Origin: Ricordea florida
Taxonomy: Eukaryota; Cnidaria; Anthozoa; Corallimorpharia; Ricordeidae
Direction of reading: 5' to 3'
Assembly (NCBI GenBank): GCA_949710005.1
Contig: OX453287.1
Coordinates: forward strand, 18,762,517 to 18,826,516
Length of the DNA stretch: 64,000 nucleotides
In this document: piece by piece, positions 32,301-37,054 of the stretch
Position numbering within the stretch: the first letter of the stretch is position 1
Layout: each line of letters starts with the position of its first letter
Translations under genes and position numbers: made by a program
Notes under the pieces: model-generated
Seen by the model: the letters and a program-made list of their open reading frames with translations, nothing else
Database searches by the model: none
What the model was told of the DNA's origin: nothing

Positions 32301-32527
32301 CGGCTTAACATTGATAGGTGCATAACTTCACACACGTACGTATTATGGACGATCTTGTGCAGCTCCTAGGCGGTACGTGTATAAATGAGGTATTGATTAA
32401 TTGATTGATTGTTTCAGGTGCTCATCCACAGGGTGTCGTAACGGGAGTCACGTGGGTAGATAATAACACCGTAGCCAGCTGCGGACATGACTGCTGCATC
32501 CGTTTTTGGAAGGTCACTTACGAGTAG
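1945..32527 (+). CDS. WDR1: WDR1 / actin-interacting protein 1 (5'-incomplete, 13 exons)
   Basis: WDR1 (AIP1) binds cofilin-decorated actin filaments and speeds their disassembly in the cytoplasm. Exons are 1945-2092, 4485-4665, 8551-8628, 9469-9549, 10674-10765, 12550-12691, 15350-15431, 16721-16874, 17423-17507, 19125-19235, 20210-20374, 26273-26411 and 32418-32527. They total 1568 nt, every junction keeps frame, and the last ends in TAG. The product is about 521 residues plus a missing N-terminus of ~75, consistent with the ~600-residue family. Recognisable family segments include [71 protein letters not shown] and [16 protein letters not shown]. The family folds into two seven-bladed WD40 propellers. 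All introns are GT-AG and most are filled with mobile elements. The missing first exons must lie before base 1. Confidence 0.95.
2217..2830 (-). mobile_element. L1-like LINE ORF2 C-terminal fragment with poly(A) end
   Basis: Read on the minus strand, 2830-2480 is an open frame of 116 codons. It has the pattern of L1-type ORF2 C-termini: [17 protein letters not shown], then [17 protein letters not shown] and [16 protein letters not shown]. The minus-strand 3' end reaches a run of 16 A (T run at 2217-2232), the expected poly(A) tail. The upstream part is missing, so this is a 5'-truncated insertion antisense to WDR1. The clade is assigned from recalled family pattern, not a search. Confidence 0.75.
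2978..3480 (+). repeat. Direct duplication with ~98-base period and short sub-repeats
   Basis: A block around 3128-3185 (GTTTACGGAGTATATATGCT, then GACAGAAGTGCAAGTGAATG) recurs at 3226-3283 with a few changes. Further on, 3365-3400 and 3410-3445 share an AATCCCTTCTGGGAGC-like unit. An open frame of 199 codons runs through 2978-3577, but its content follows the repeat and resembles no known protein, so I do not call it a gene. Confidence 0.5.
4090..4275 (-). mobile_element. tRNA-derived SINE, family 1 (diverged copy)
   Basis: On the minus strand the head reads GGGTTGGCACAGTGGT, an A-box-like segment. It continues through a GGGCCGAGTTTTGTTGG body and an AGGTTTTTCTCTGGGT segment to an ATTTGATTT-rich tail. 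The same order occurs at 27450-27735. The B box is decayed here. Confidence 0.7.
4485..4665 (+). CDS. WDR1: WDR1 exon b
   Basis: Acceptor TTGCAG; donor GTTTGT at 4666. It encodes [14 protein letters not shown], the [17 protein letters not shown] blade, and ends [12 protein letters not shown], matching the family's FFEGPPFKF region. Confidence 0.93.
4716..5045. mobile_element. Three tandem copies of a 102-bp TTAA-ended MITE
   Basis: Copies lie at 4716-4817, 4830-4931 and 4944-5045. Each starts TTAACCCTTTCACTCCCAAG and ends with the near-perfect inverse, TTGGGAGTGAAAGGGTTAA. The copies are almost identical. The 12-base spacer GGGAGATAGTTC follows each copy, so the tandem unit is 114 bp and includes right-flank sequence. 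The TTAA ends suggest a piggyBac- or Kolobok-like origin (inference). Confidence 0.88.
5066..5203. repeat. C-rich direct repeat, ~66-bp period
   Basis: Units of the form CCCCTCTTTTAAGCCACCCC followed by TCTAGAGGAAGAAATCT recur about two and a half times, with a few substitutions. Confidence 0.7.
5469..6216. mobile_element. 748-bp inverted-repeat DNA transposon, ATTTAA target duplication
   Basis: The left terminus is CAGGCCTTCTGACAGGGTGC; the right terminus in reverse complement is CAGGCCTTCTGACACGGTGC. Perfect 6-base duplications ATTTAA flank it at 5463-5468 and 6217-6222. Both ends carry clustered ATTGTGCGGG motifs (about three at 5496-5550 and four at 6116-6190), the pattern of subterminal transposase-binding repeats. 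No transposase was recognised in the interior. The superfamily is unassigned. Confidence 0.85.
6262..6925 (+). mobile_element. CR1/Jockey-like LINE reverse transcriptase C-terminus and 3' end
   Basis: The first frame reads [20 protein letters not shown], then [15 protein letters not shown], the typical thumb-region pattern. Near 6465 the frame shifts and continues [20 protein letters not shown] and [13 protein letters not shown]. Near 6860 a third frame gives [18 protein letters not shown], the usual C-terminal end. Frameshifts and stops show a dead copy, same strand as WDR1. Confidence 0.85.
7508..7675. repeat. Palindromic GCGAAACGAC-type repeat
   Basis: The stretch TTTCGCTACTAGTCGTTTCG at 7516-7535 recurs inverted at 7633-7652 (CGAAACGACTGGTAGCGAAA), with the GCTGCATATC continuation shared. 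More GCGAAACGACC units follow to 7675. Related degenerate units occur at 1325-1440 and 55560-55660. Confidence 0.7.
8125..8420. mobile_element. Hairpin MITE
   Basis: Bases 8313-8417 form a near-perfect hairpin: AACAATTATTCGCC on the left pairs with GGCGAATAATTGTT on the right, and TGAATATTCACC lies on both sides of a short GACTTCGTC loop. The left part (8140-8200) carries the GATAATCACCTCG sequence again. A half-copy of the hairpin lies at 17262-17335. Confidence 0.75.
8551..8628 (+). CDS. WDR1: WDR1 exon c
   Basis: Acceptor TCCCAG; donor GTAAAG at 8629. It encodes [15 protein letters not shown] and [12 protein letters not shown], exactly 26 codons in phase 0. Confidence 0.95.
9217..9427. 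repeat. (ATT)n and (TA)n microsatellites
   Basis: ATT/TTA repeats occupy 9217-9275 and 9322-9352. TA repeats run from 9354 to 9424 with two short interruptions. They lie just before the WDR1 acceptor at 9468. Apparent ORFs here are repeat artefacts. Confidence 0.95.
9469..9549 (+). CDS. WDR1: WDR1 exon d
   Basis: Acceptor TTTTTAG; donor GTAGGT at 9550. It encodes [11 protein letters not shown] and [12 protein letters not shown], 27 codons in phase 0. Confidence 0.95.
9550..10673 (+). other. WDR1 intron with an internal short repeat
   Basis: No gene was seen. A motif close to GATTGACTCATTTTTCGCAT occurs about three times between 10144 and 10265. The whole stretch 9760-10415, bounded by GCGGGCCTAGATG-like and GCGGGCCTCTCTT-like sequence, may be an unclassified repeat. 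Confidence 0.4.
10674..10765 (+). CDS. WDR1: WDR1 exon e
   Basis: Acceptor GTTAAG; donor GTAAGT at 10766. It encodes [20 protein letters not shown] followed by [10 protein letters not shown], a classic WD40 blade. It ends two bases into a Val codon. Confidence 0.95.
10800..10960. repeat. Transposon end-like repeat (CCCCGATATAACGA type)
   Basis: It contains AACCCCGATATAACGATCCT, several GGTATAACGAT units, then CCCGGCAAAAGTTACAGTAA and a second AACCCCAATATAACAAT. The same order occurs at 52520-52640 with CTCGATTTAACGAA. Such ends are known from pogo/Tigger-like elements; assignment here is by recalled resemblance only. Confidence 0.5.
10961..12370 (+). other. WDR1 intron, mostly unassigned, with short hairpins
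   Basis: A near-perfect hairpin (GTTGTAGATCCAC paired with GTGGATCTACAAC) lies at 11833-11873. A GCCCGCTCGGGATA-type inverted repeat lies at 12086-12125, next to GCGCGCTGATTGGCT and GTGTGATTGGCT motifs. No coding sequence was recognised. Confidence 0.5.
12371..12524. mobile_element. 154-bp hairpin element ending 25 bases before a WDR1 exon
   Basis: The outer ends TTATTGACCAAGC and GCTTGGTCAATAA are perfectly inverted. The inner arms GTCAAGATGGCTGGATATTG and its inverse extend the hairpin almost to a GACTTCGTC loop. The element ends at 12524; the exon begins at 12550. Confidence 0.85.
12550..12691 (+). CDS. WDR1: WDR1 exon f
   Basis: Acceptor GTTACAG; donor GTATTT at 12692. It encodes [20 protein letters not shown], then [20 protein letters not shown], the family's most recognisable mid-protein segment. 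Confidence 0.96.
13008..14040 (+). pseudogene. Relic of a mobile-element protein: 2A-like motif, then OTU-like start
   Basis: Bases 13883-13921 read [13 protein letters not shown], a 2A-like ribosome-skipping motif. The frame continues 21 codons, meets a stop, and resumes DVGGDCFFR. That resembles the catalytic Asp-Gly-x-Cys start of OTU cysteine proteases (usually DVxGDGxCxFR), here lacking one or two residues. Upstream, 13596-13814 ends [20 protein letters not shown], a pattern I recall just before 2A-OTU in cnidarian element proteins. The frame 13008-13190 may be an earlier part. Stops and frame breaks show it is dead. It lies in a WDR1 intron on the same strand. Confidence 0.55.
14041..15349 (+). 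other. WDR1 intron remainder, G-rich low complexity
   Basis: A GGGGAGG-rich stretch lies at 14180-14245. The rest holds no recognisable gene or clear repeat. Confidence 0.4.
15350..15431 (+). CDS. WDR1: WDR1 exon g
   Basis: Acceptor CTGCAG. It encodes [20 protein letters not shown] and ASYDGRI, ending one base into a Cys codon. The donor, GTATCC at 15432, is weak, but it is the one that keeps frame with the next exon. Confidence 0.88.
15432..16720 (+). other. WDR1 intron with an imperfect inverted repeat
   Basis: GTGAAATCATACGCGTGATTTCA at 15570-15592 is partly mirrored by TTGAAATCACAAGTATGATTTC near 15635-15658, within a probable dispersed repeat (15475-15710). ATGCGTCATGCGTCATGC is a tiny direct repeat near 16660. 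Nothing else was recognised. Confidence 0.4.
16721..16874 (+). CDS. WDR1: WDR1 exon h
   Basis: Acceptor GTGAAG; donor GTAAGG at 16875. It completes [18 protein letters not shown], then encodes [18 protein letters not shown], matching the family's SCSMDDTVR block. Confidence 0.92.
16925..17095. repeat. Low-complexity ACCGACTGA-type minisatellite
   Basis: Degenerate units around ACCGACTGAAC and ACCAACTGAACGG recur throughout with irregular spacing. Confidence 0.65.
17262..17335. repeat. Half-copy of the 8.3-kb hairpin element
   Basis: AACAATTATTCGCCAAAGGC and GTGATTATCGGTGAATATTC reproduce one arm of the hairpin at 8313-8417. Confidence 0.7.
17423..17507 (+). CDS. WDR1: WDR1 exon i
   Basis: Acceptor CTTGCAG; donor GTAAGT at 17508. 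It encodes [20 protein letters not shown] and VVVACIQH, the start of the second-propeller segment that in relatives reads PGGYAVVVCIG. Confidence 0.93.
17508..18230 (+). other. WDR1 intron, unassigned part
   Basis: AT-rich sequence with a short C-rich stretch near 18048-18065. No gene or clear element was recognised before the tandem repeat starting at about 18231. Confidence 0.4.
18231..19050. repeat. Tandem repeat, 106-bp unit, about 8 copies
   Basis: The landmark AAAGAATGGTCACACTGCAT (or its ATAG variant) recurs at 18341, 18447, 18553, 18659, 18765, 18871 and 18977, exactly 106 bases apart. Each unit also holds AGAACCACACTGTATAG and AACAAACAGTACCACAG. The outer copies are the most diverged. 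It ends ~75 bases before the exon at 19125. Confidence 0.95.
19125..19235 (+). CDS. WDR1: WDR1 exon j
   Basis: Acceptor TTAACAG; donor GTAGCT at 19236. It encodes [20 protein letters not shown], then [16 protein letters not shown], 37 codons in phase 0. Confidence 0.93.
19401..19443. repeat. (ATT)n microsatellite
   Basis: About 14 ATT units. The downstream TCTATTTATCTAT-rich stretch to 19560 is also low complexity. Confidence 0.95.
20210..20374 (+). CDS. WDR1: WDR1 exon k
   Basis: Acceptor TTTTTAG; donor GTCAGT at 20375. It encodes [20 protein letters not shown], then [20 protein letters not shown], 55 codons in phase 0. A SINE starts about ten bases into the following intron. Confidence 0.95.
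20383..20960 (+). mobile_element. tRNA-derived SINE, family 2, split by a MITE
   Basis: The head has an A box (TAGTGTAGTGGTTAGCG) and a B box (GTTCAAGCC) in tRNA-like spacing within 20390-20450. The body reaches TCTCTCCACCCAG, is broken by the MITE at about 20511-20754, then resumes AAGTATGAATGGGTACTGAT and continues to GGGATAAAC. After it, GTGGTACCAGT units recur at 20883-20940. Confidence 0.82.
20511..20754. mobile_element. MITE inserted in the SINE
   Basis: The left end GGGGCCGGTTGTTCGACGGC is matched in reverse complement by the right end GGGACGGGTTGCTCGAAGC. AACCCTGGGTTA-type palindromes lie inside. CCCAG occurs on both sides (20507-20511 and 20751-20755), a possible 5-base target duplication. 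Confidence 0.7.
21190..21345 (-). mobile_element. tRNA-derived SINE, family 3
   Basis: On the minus strand it reads AGCCTGGTTGGTTAGAGTAT (A box) and GGTCACGGGTTTGAATCCCG (B box), then CAGGCCTGA-like body sequence and GCAACTGCTTAGGAAGCGTA. Related copies lie at 31562-31700 (+) and 51215-51290 (-). Confidence 0.82.
21486..21840 (-). mobile_element. LINE reverse transcriptase C-terminal fragment
   Basis: Minus-strand 21837-21631 encodes [20 protein letters not shown], then [10 protein letters not shown] and [20 protein letters not shown], a pattern typical of non-LTR ORF C-termini. The 3' end runs into a (TATC)n tail, seen on + as AGATAGATAGATAC near 21498. Confidence 0.7.
22512..23083 (-). mobile_element. 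Non-LTR retrotransposon C-terminal domain and 3' end
   Basis: On the minus strand an open frame from about 23083 to 22693 encodes [40 protein letters not shown] and [20 protein letters not shown], ending [11 protein letters not shown] recall this conserved C-terminal module from invertebrate LINE ORFs; its Arg-x-Asp and Pro-x-Asp spacing recalls a restriction-like nuclease fold (inference). The 3' end reaches a (TTA)n/(ATG)n microsatellite at 22570-22605. Confidence 0.75.
23101..24040 (+). mobile_element. Retroelement protein C-terminal region, frameshifted
   Basis: The frame through 23104-23715 gives [38 protein letters not shown] and, at its end, [14 protein letters not shown]. Near 23667 it shifts to a frame reading [34 protein letters not shown] and [15 protein letters not shown]. 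After a second break near 23968 it reads [19 protein letters not shown] recall this order from cnidarian retroelement proteins; the clade is unassigned. Two frame breaks make it a pseudogene. Confidence 0.72.
24041..25401 (+). other. WDR1 intron, dispersed-repeat sequence
   Basis: A TTTATCAGAGTATAAAGGAC motif, preceded by an ATGATTGGTCC-like context, occurs at 24221-24240 and again at 25281-25300, bracketing ~1 kb in direct orientation. No coding sequence was recognised in between. Confidence 0.4.
25402..25590. mobile_element. 189-bp near-perfect hairpin element
   Basis: The left arm AACAAATAAATAAGCCTCCT pairs with the right arm AGGAGGCTTATTTATTTGTT. Pairing continues through TTCTGTTATAAAGC, GGAGGTGACGAGAGC and AAACACTCG to a short GCCTACGGC loop. 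Confidence 0.85.
25706..25785. repeat. (ATT)n microsatellite
   Basis: About 26 ATT/ACT units. The unrecognised frame after it (25782-25973) could be a LINE tail, but I cannot support that. Confidence 0.95.
26273..26411 (+). CDS. WDR1: WDR1 exon l
   Basis: Acceptor TTGGCAG; donor GTAAGT at 26412. It encodes [20 protein letters not shown], then [20 protein letters not shown], matching the family's LAWSPDNEHFASGGMD blade. Confidence 0.96.
26412..27449 (+). other. WDR1 intron, unassigned sequence
   Basis: AT-rich sequence with no recognisable gene, repeat or element. Confidence 0.4.
27450..27735 (-). mobile_element. tRNA-derived SINE, family 1, with a reiterated head
   Basis: On the minus strand the A box TTGGCGCAGTGGT and the B box GTTCGATTCCCGGC are well preserved, followed by GGGCCGAGTTTGTTAG and AGAGGTTTTTCTCTGGGTTC to an ATTTGATTTGAT tail. 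The 5' head GGGGAGCAGGGTTGGCGCAG is repeated about five times with a ~24-25-base period across 27605-27727. Confidence 0.88.
28312..28444. mobile_element. 133-bp MITE, CCGTGTACCGGCACA termini
   Basis: The termini are inverted for at least 34 bases with one mismatch: left GGCTCCTACTCCGTGTACCG, right in reverse complement GGCTCTTACTCCGTGTACCG. CGAATTT flanks both ends (28305-28311 and 28445-28451). It is related to the MITE at 30327-30461. Confidence 0.88.
28445..29309 (+). other. WDR1 intron, unassigned sequence
   Basis: No gene or clear repeat was seen. Confidence 0.35.
29310..29354. repeat. (ATA)n microsatellite
   Basis: About 15 ATA/AAT units. Confidence 0.95.
29418..29452 (+). other. Penelope-like-type hairpin motif (possible hammerhead remnant)
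   Basis: CTGACGAAGGGTTAACGCTC followed by GAAACGTC has the CUGA...GAAA order of a hammerhead ribozyme, and GACG/CGTC lie on either side. The same block occurs on the minus strand at 56308-56276. I recall such blocks as ends of Penelope-like elements. Activity and assignment are unproven. Confidence 0.35.
29491..29807. mobile_element. 317-bp MITE with TAA target duplication
   Basis: The left end TGCACCTATTAGTATTAAGC and the right end GCTTAACATTGATAGGTGCA are inverted with few mismatches. TAA flanks both sides (29488-29490 and 29808-29810), the PIF/Harbinger pattern. The interior is itself partly palindromic and rich in TCAAAT and CCCC. A second copy in opposite orientation is at 32022-32322. 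Confidence 0.88.
29856..31400 (+). mobile_element. CR1-like LINE, 5' half: leader, 2A-like motif, endonuclease
   Basis: The frame from 29856 has a hydrophobic leader ([15 protein letters not shown]), then GDINSNPGP at 30147-30173, a 2A-like motif with Asn where Glu is usual. After it comes [10 protein letters not shown], the first apurinic-endonuclease motif, and [15 protein letters not shown] interrupts at 30327-30461. The frame then resumes [34 protein letters not shown] and [10 protein letters not shown] (GDxN motif, here mutated). A later frame has [12 protein letters not shown] and [15 protein letters not shown]. Homology fades near 31400, before any polymerase domain. Several stops make it dead. 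Confidence 0.85.
30327..30461. mobile_element. 135-bp MITE nested in the CR1 element, 11-bp target duplication
   Basis: CGGAGACCTGG is present on both sides (30316-30326 and 30462-30472). Removing one copy plus the insert rejoins the endonuclease frame as SETWLSSF. The termini are GTTCTGTCCCCGTGTACCGG and, inverted, GTCCTGTCCTCGTATACCGG. It is similar in size and core (CGTGTACCGG) to the element at 28312-28444. Confidence 0.92.
31562..31700 (+). mobile_element. tRNA-derived SINE, family 3
   Basis: A box GAAGCTCAGTTGGTTAGAGC and B box GGTCACGGGTTTGAAT, then TTGTAACTTCTTCAGTTGCT, as in the copies at 21190 and 51215. Confidence 0.75.
31728..31905 (+). mobile_element. tRNA-derived SINE, family 4
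   Basis: A box TTTAGCTCAGTTGGTTGAGC and B box GGTCGTGGGTTCACACC give a clear tRNA-like head, with GGCCGGACCATCACTCATGG after it. The body is unlike family 3. No cloverleaf or proper 3' end supports a functional tRNA. Confidence 0.78.
32022..32322. mobile_element. 301-bp MITE with TAA target duplication
   Basis: The ends TGCACCTATCAATGTTAAGC and GCTTAACATTGATAGGTGCA are perfectly inverted. TAA lies at 32019-32021 and 32323-32325. The interior is the reverse complement of the copy at 29491-29807. It ends ~95 bases before the last WDR1 exon. Confidence 0.9.
32418..32527 (+). CDS. WDR1: WDR1 exon m (last coding exon)
   Basis: Acceptor GTTTCAG. It encodes [20 protein letters not shown], then [16 protein letters not shown] and TAG at 32525-32527. 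Relatives end with a similar SHDASVKEWTITY. Confidence 0.95.
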
Positions 32528-33777
32528 ATCGTCCGAAATAGTACATGTTTCTTTTAACAAACGATTGAGGTAGCAAGATTTGAAAGGTTTGTTGCGATTC
32601 TTTACAGTAATTCGGTTCCCGCTTGGCTGATCCGAGACGGCGAAATCCTGTGTCTTGAGAATTAAAATTTTTGAAGTAGTTAAAACCACCTAAGTTAGGG
32701 GTTTTGTTGTGAAGTTGCTCGACAACGTAAGGTTGTCTTGACGACCTGGAAACTTACGTTGCGTGTGTACAAACGTCCATGTAATGTCCTAATTTGGAAA
32801 TGTAGAGAGCCTATGAATATGGGGCATTTTGTAACATATTTTTCTTGACTTGGGTGTGATTTTACGAGGCCATCACACAGCAACGGTTGTTTTAAAATCA
32901 TTTTCAAGCTGTTTGAGGATTTTTTTCACGGGAATTTCTCGTCCTTTCCCACCAAGATCTAAGAGGTTATTCTCCTTTGTGTATGCCGTTCTCGAATTTG
33001 AATTTTAGTTTGAAGAATTTGATGGTAAATCACTTCAGTCGGCAACATTGATTTGATAGTGATTTCTATTCCCATAAGTTGTTATACTAACAGCCTGCTG
33101 AAGTTGATAGAAGTTGCAGAATGATCACTGCTGGCGTGTTAAGTTTAACCTTGATACCGAGTGACTTCAGCCAGTTGACCAATATCCAAGTTCTCCTTAA
33201 AAAATATTGGATTTTAGGCCACACAGCTAATGAGAATTGAAAAATATTACGAGAGTATTAAGCCGATCAAAACCTAAGTTCTCCCAACTCATTTATAGGG
33301 AGTGGGATTAACGCCATACAGAGATTTGTATTGGTAATCAAAAAGACTGAAAAAATTGTACGAGCTTGTAGGGCGAGTACAATTTGTTGTCTTTGAATAA
33401 TTTACGAGTGCTTATTTATACAAAATTGCACTCGAAACCATTTGATTAGTTGTTAATAATATACATGCAAAGATTTAATTTCAAATTTCTGAGCTCAAAT
33501 TCAAGTTTCTGCACTCAATTTCAACTTTCTACACTGTTTGAAATTAATTGACGTGCTTATGGCTTATTAGGGTCTGGAAAGTGAAAGGATGAATCTAGAA
33601 CGAGACTTCCATGCGAATAGAGTACATTTCCTTGTGTCAGCAACCCCGTAAAATCGATATCCCAATAAGAATTTGTTACAATACAGGAGCAGAGATGTTC
33701 GTCATTGTTGCCTATTTTCTATTAACCACGCGAAATTTAATACTCGGCTCTATGATTCCTCTTTGTAATCAAATCAT
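32528..33777 (+). other. WDR1 3' flank / 3'-UTR
   Basis: No gene was seen. I found no AATAAA close to the stop codon, so the polyadenylation site was not located. Confidence 0.4.
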
Positions 33778-34098
33778 GTTATATACCTTGACTTTCATGT
33801 AACAAAACGAGCACTGTGATTGAGTGATTCTTGGTCACGTGCCCGTGATCAAATTCAATTGTATCCCGAACGGGATGCAATTGCGCAGTTGCTGCCCGCG
33901 CGCCACTTGTGCCGTCTTTGTTTGTTTGTTCGTTTTTGCTGTATGATTCTTTAAGGGAAGTCTAAATATATAACAAAGCACTTAATATATGGTCCCTCGG
34001 GAAACTAGTTTGTTTTCTTTTCTCTCGAGTCCGGGAAATCTCAGGACTCTCGGGAAAACAAAACTGTTTCCCTCGGGACCATACATTAAGTGTATAAT
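33778..34098. mobile_element. Dispersed repeat with palindromic end, copy 1
   Basis: The segment from ACGAGCACTGTGATTG through TCTTGGTCACGTGCCC and TATCCCGAACGGGAT to GGGACCATACATTAAGTG recurs in inverted orientation at 38812-39090. Its right third is a hairpin: CACTTAATATATGGTCCCTC at 33979 against GGGACCATACATTAAGTG at 34075-34092. Confidence 0.78.
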
Positions 34099-34752
34099 GG
34101 TGACGGGTGAAATTAGTGAATAATTTCTCGCTCTTTTTTTAGATTTTGGACAAAACGCAAGTGAAATTATTCATTAATTTCACAAGTATACCATTTGATT
34201 TCCTATTAATGTCATGGGTGACAAACTACTCCTGAACAGTTTCAAGCGTAGACGCCATTTTGGCACCGTAGGAGAAGTTGCCATATAAGTCGTGCCAGTT
34301 CCGAGACTGTTTGACATTGCTGATCAGTTTTTTGACTATTTTCGCGATATTTAGTCCCCTTACGATGCATCATTTGTTACGTTCCCGCGAAAATAAGTAA
34401 CAGTAAAGTATACCGTAACTGTCGACAAACAACTGTCGATATTCGATGGGGACATATTTTAACGTCAAAAGAATAATTGATAAAGCTGAGGATGCTGTTT
34501 CATTAACTGTAGAGTAGTGCGTGATTGGTCCTTATTACAGTGAAAAGAACATTTATGTAATATTGTAAGGCTGTGATATGTCCCTATGTTTGACTTCAAG
34601 CTGGGTTTTTGTAGTAATTTTTTTCTGAAATCAATAGTTATTGTGAAGGAAGTCAGAGATTGTATTTTTGTAGTTGCTGTAACGAGTTTCTTGATTAAAA
34701 ATTTGACTTCTGTATGCACTGCCTTATTTTTGCTTGCCAAACGGAAACCCTT

Positions 34753-34834
34753 GCCCTATAACCATACAAAGCTTATAACCATACAAAGCTTTCTTATAAC
34801 CATACAAAGCTTTCTTATAACCATACAAAGCTTT
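34753..34834. repeat. 21-bp tandem repeat, 4 copies
   Basis: The unit ATAACCATACAAAGCTTTCTT is repeated; the first copy lacks a few bases. Confidence 0.93.
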
Positions 34835-35397
34835 GTTACCTCGTTTACTCTCTATCCCATATCGTAGGCCTTATGCTTCCATAGAGCCGATGACATAGTC
34901 AATCTGATCCGCGGCTAAGGATATTTTATTTTTCAGGTCATAAACGCGATTTTTTTTGAGGAAATAGTTATTGAACAAACCTTATCTTTGTTTAAGGACA
35001 AAAATTAGGTCGCATAAAAGTATTTTTGACCTCAGTTCCCCTTTGAATGTGTCTTCCTCGATATATTTTTTTTTTTTTTTCAGTATCTGGAATTTCAACT
35101 TTTCCCCTTAGTGTCAAATGGATTTACTTGGTTCATACAATCTTGAAAAAGTTATTAATTTTAACTGGTATCTTGAAAGGTCCTTGAATTTGCCCAAGGT
35201 CCTTGAAAACTCCTTGAAATTTGGTCTTCCTTTGTATGCTCTATCACTCGTCTGGTAAATTTACTGATTTTAAGAAACGTTCGTCCACAAATAATAATAA
35301 TAATTTTAATACGAAAAGAACCATCTAAAATATCGGTGACAACGTAAACGGTTTCGCCATACATGACGTTTTTGCTCTCTGCCACGAAATTATCTAC

Positions 35398-35432
35398 GAC
35401 AGGAGCCCGTTACCAGGTAATGGGCTCCTGTC
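35398..35432. repeat. 35-base hairpin
   Basis: GACAGGAGCCCGTTACC pairs with GGTAATGGGCTCCTGTC around one central A, with a single mismatch. Confidence 0.9.
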
Positions 35433-36104
35433 TACGTGCAATTTACTGTCATGTTTGTTGACACTTTTATTCGTTCCCATTTATCAGTTATCTGATACAT
35501 GTTAAATATCACTTGACAGCGCATGACGCCGCGAGAGAGGCGGAATTTAAAAAACACCCCCACGCAAGCCAGCAGGCTCACTTTTCCTCTCCCCAGTCCT
35601 CTCGCAGATTCTCTCGCGGCTTCGCCGCGATGTAACTTGCGCGCGCGATTCGCAAGTGAGGCTGCTCACAGGCTAGGTTTCATCAAGCAAGGCTGAACTA
35701 CTGACACTATTAATGAATTAGTTCAGTGTGTTATGTATGCAGGGGACAGTCTCGATTTCCTGAATAAAACTCTATTCTTTGAAACTAAATTGGAAAAGTC
35801 CTTGAATTTTGTTTCTTGGAAATTGTACAAACCATGGTTTAGTTGTTCGTGTTTAAATGTGAAGTAAGGCATTACAGATCTCATATTTTGGTCTCAAATT
35901 GAGGATCTTTTAGCCTAAAGAATCCAACCTAACCTGTTTATTACCTTCTCCCTCTGGGTATGGAAGACAAACATAACTGTTGTACACTCTCTCAAGCTTG
36001 GTAAAGCGCAAGAATAAACGTCATCTAGACTTACAATTATACGTGTACATTTATTCCACAGTAAGAACATGTTTACAATATGCCAGCGTGGGTTTGTATG
36101 CTCC

Positions 36105-36380
36105 AAACCAAGAGAAAATGAGGAAAGAGAACGTAACCCCGTCTGATATGACAAGGGACACAGAATCTATTTTTAGCGCGGAATCTATTTATATCTCGTT
36201 CCATGGCTGTGCGGTTTCCACATGGCTCATTGAAATTACACCACGTGATGAGAAGGACATCAACCATTGGTCCCTTAAAATAGTTTCCGGATCTAAAAAT
36301 AGATTCTGTCCCCTTATCACAGTAAGAGAACACAGTATGGAAGATACGTTCTCTTACCTCATTTTCTCTTGCCTCAAACT
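36105..36380. mobile_element. Hairpin MITE
   Basis: CAAGAGAAAATGAGGAAAGA at 36110 is matched inverted by TACCTCATTTTCTCTTG near 36356-36372. GACACAGAATCTATTTTTAG at 36158-36177 is matched by CTAAAAATAGATTCTGTCCC at 36293-36312. The right arm carries extra sequence between these blocks. Confidence 0.75.
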
Positions 36381-36914
36381 AATTTTTAGTGTATATACCT
36401 CTTACTAACCGAGTACTGTAAGTTACGGTCCGAGATTTTTCCGAGATTTTTCCGAAACGAGGATTCGTAACTTGCAATACGGACCGAGAAAATGAGGTTT
36501 GTAAGATATTTATTATACCTCTGGCGACATTTTGGTGGCCAAAACAAACGTTCGAATTAAACTGAATTGACCAATCACAGCGCGCGTACTAACTGAGAGA
36601 TACAACAATCTTTGTTACACTCCATAAAAGGTTCGTTGGTAGTAAGTAAAACATCCAAAATGCGATACAAAACACGTAAGAATTATTGCTAGCATAATAA
36701 AACGACAAACCTTGATATAAAAAGTCGAAAGGAACTTACGTTTGCGGAATACAGTTTTACTGTTCTACTAACTGACTGGGTGTAAAAATTACATTTAGAA
36801 ACCAAATTCATAGCATGTTGCTCTTTCTATTGAAGTTATAATTACTTAACTGTTACTTAAGTATTTCAAGCAAAGGCATGTACAGGATGAACACTGTGGC
36901 TCGCCACACTCAGA

Positions 36915-37054
36915 TCACTCCTCAACTGGTGCAGCAAGTCGTTGGTACTTTGTAAGGGTGCTTCTCTTTCTCTTGTCCCAAACAAAGTACGATAAACCTA
37001 CAATACAGACTGTGGCGACCGCCGCCATGGCTATCAAGGCAGGCGTGTAATGGC
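36915..37054 (-). CDS. ZP gene, last exon: membrane helix and cytoplasmic tail
   Basis: Acceptor ACACAG ends at 37055. It encodes HYTPALIAMAAVATVCIVGL, then SYFVWDKRKRSTLTKYQR and LAAPVEE, stop TGA at 36917-36915. The hydrophobic run followed by KRKR fits a type I membrane anchor. Confidence 0.93.

Larger units (their letters stand above)
34099..36104. other. Intergenic stretch between convergent genes
   Basis: It contains a four-copy 21-base repeat (34753-34834) and a 35-base hairpin (35398-35432). TCTCGCGGCTTCGCCGCGA near 35610 is another short palindrome. No coding sequence was recognised. Confidence 0.4.

Noticed and set aside
36418-36487. Inverted repeat around GGTCCGAG
   Set aside because: On inspection the two halves (ACGGTCCGAG and ACGGACCGAG) are in direct orientation; only the short CGGTCCG core is palindromic.
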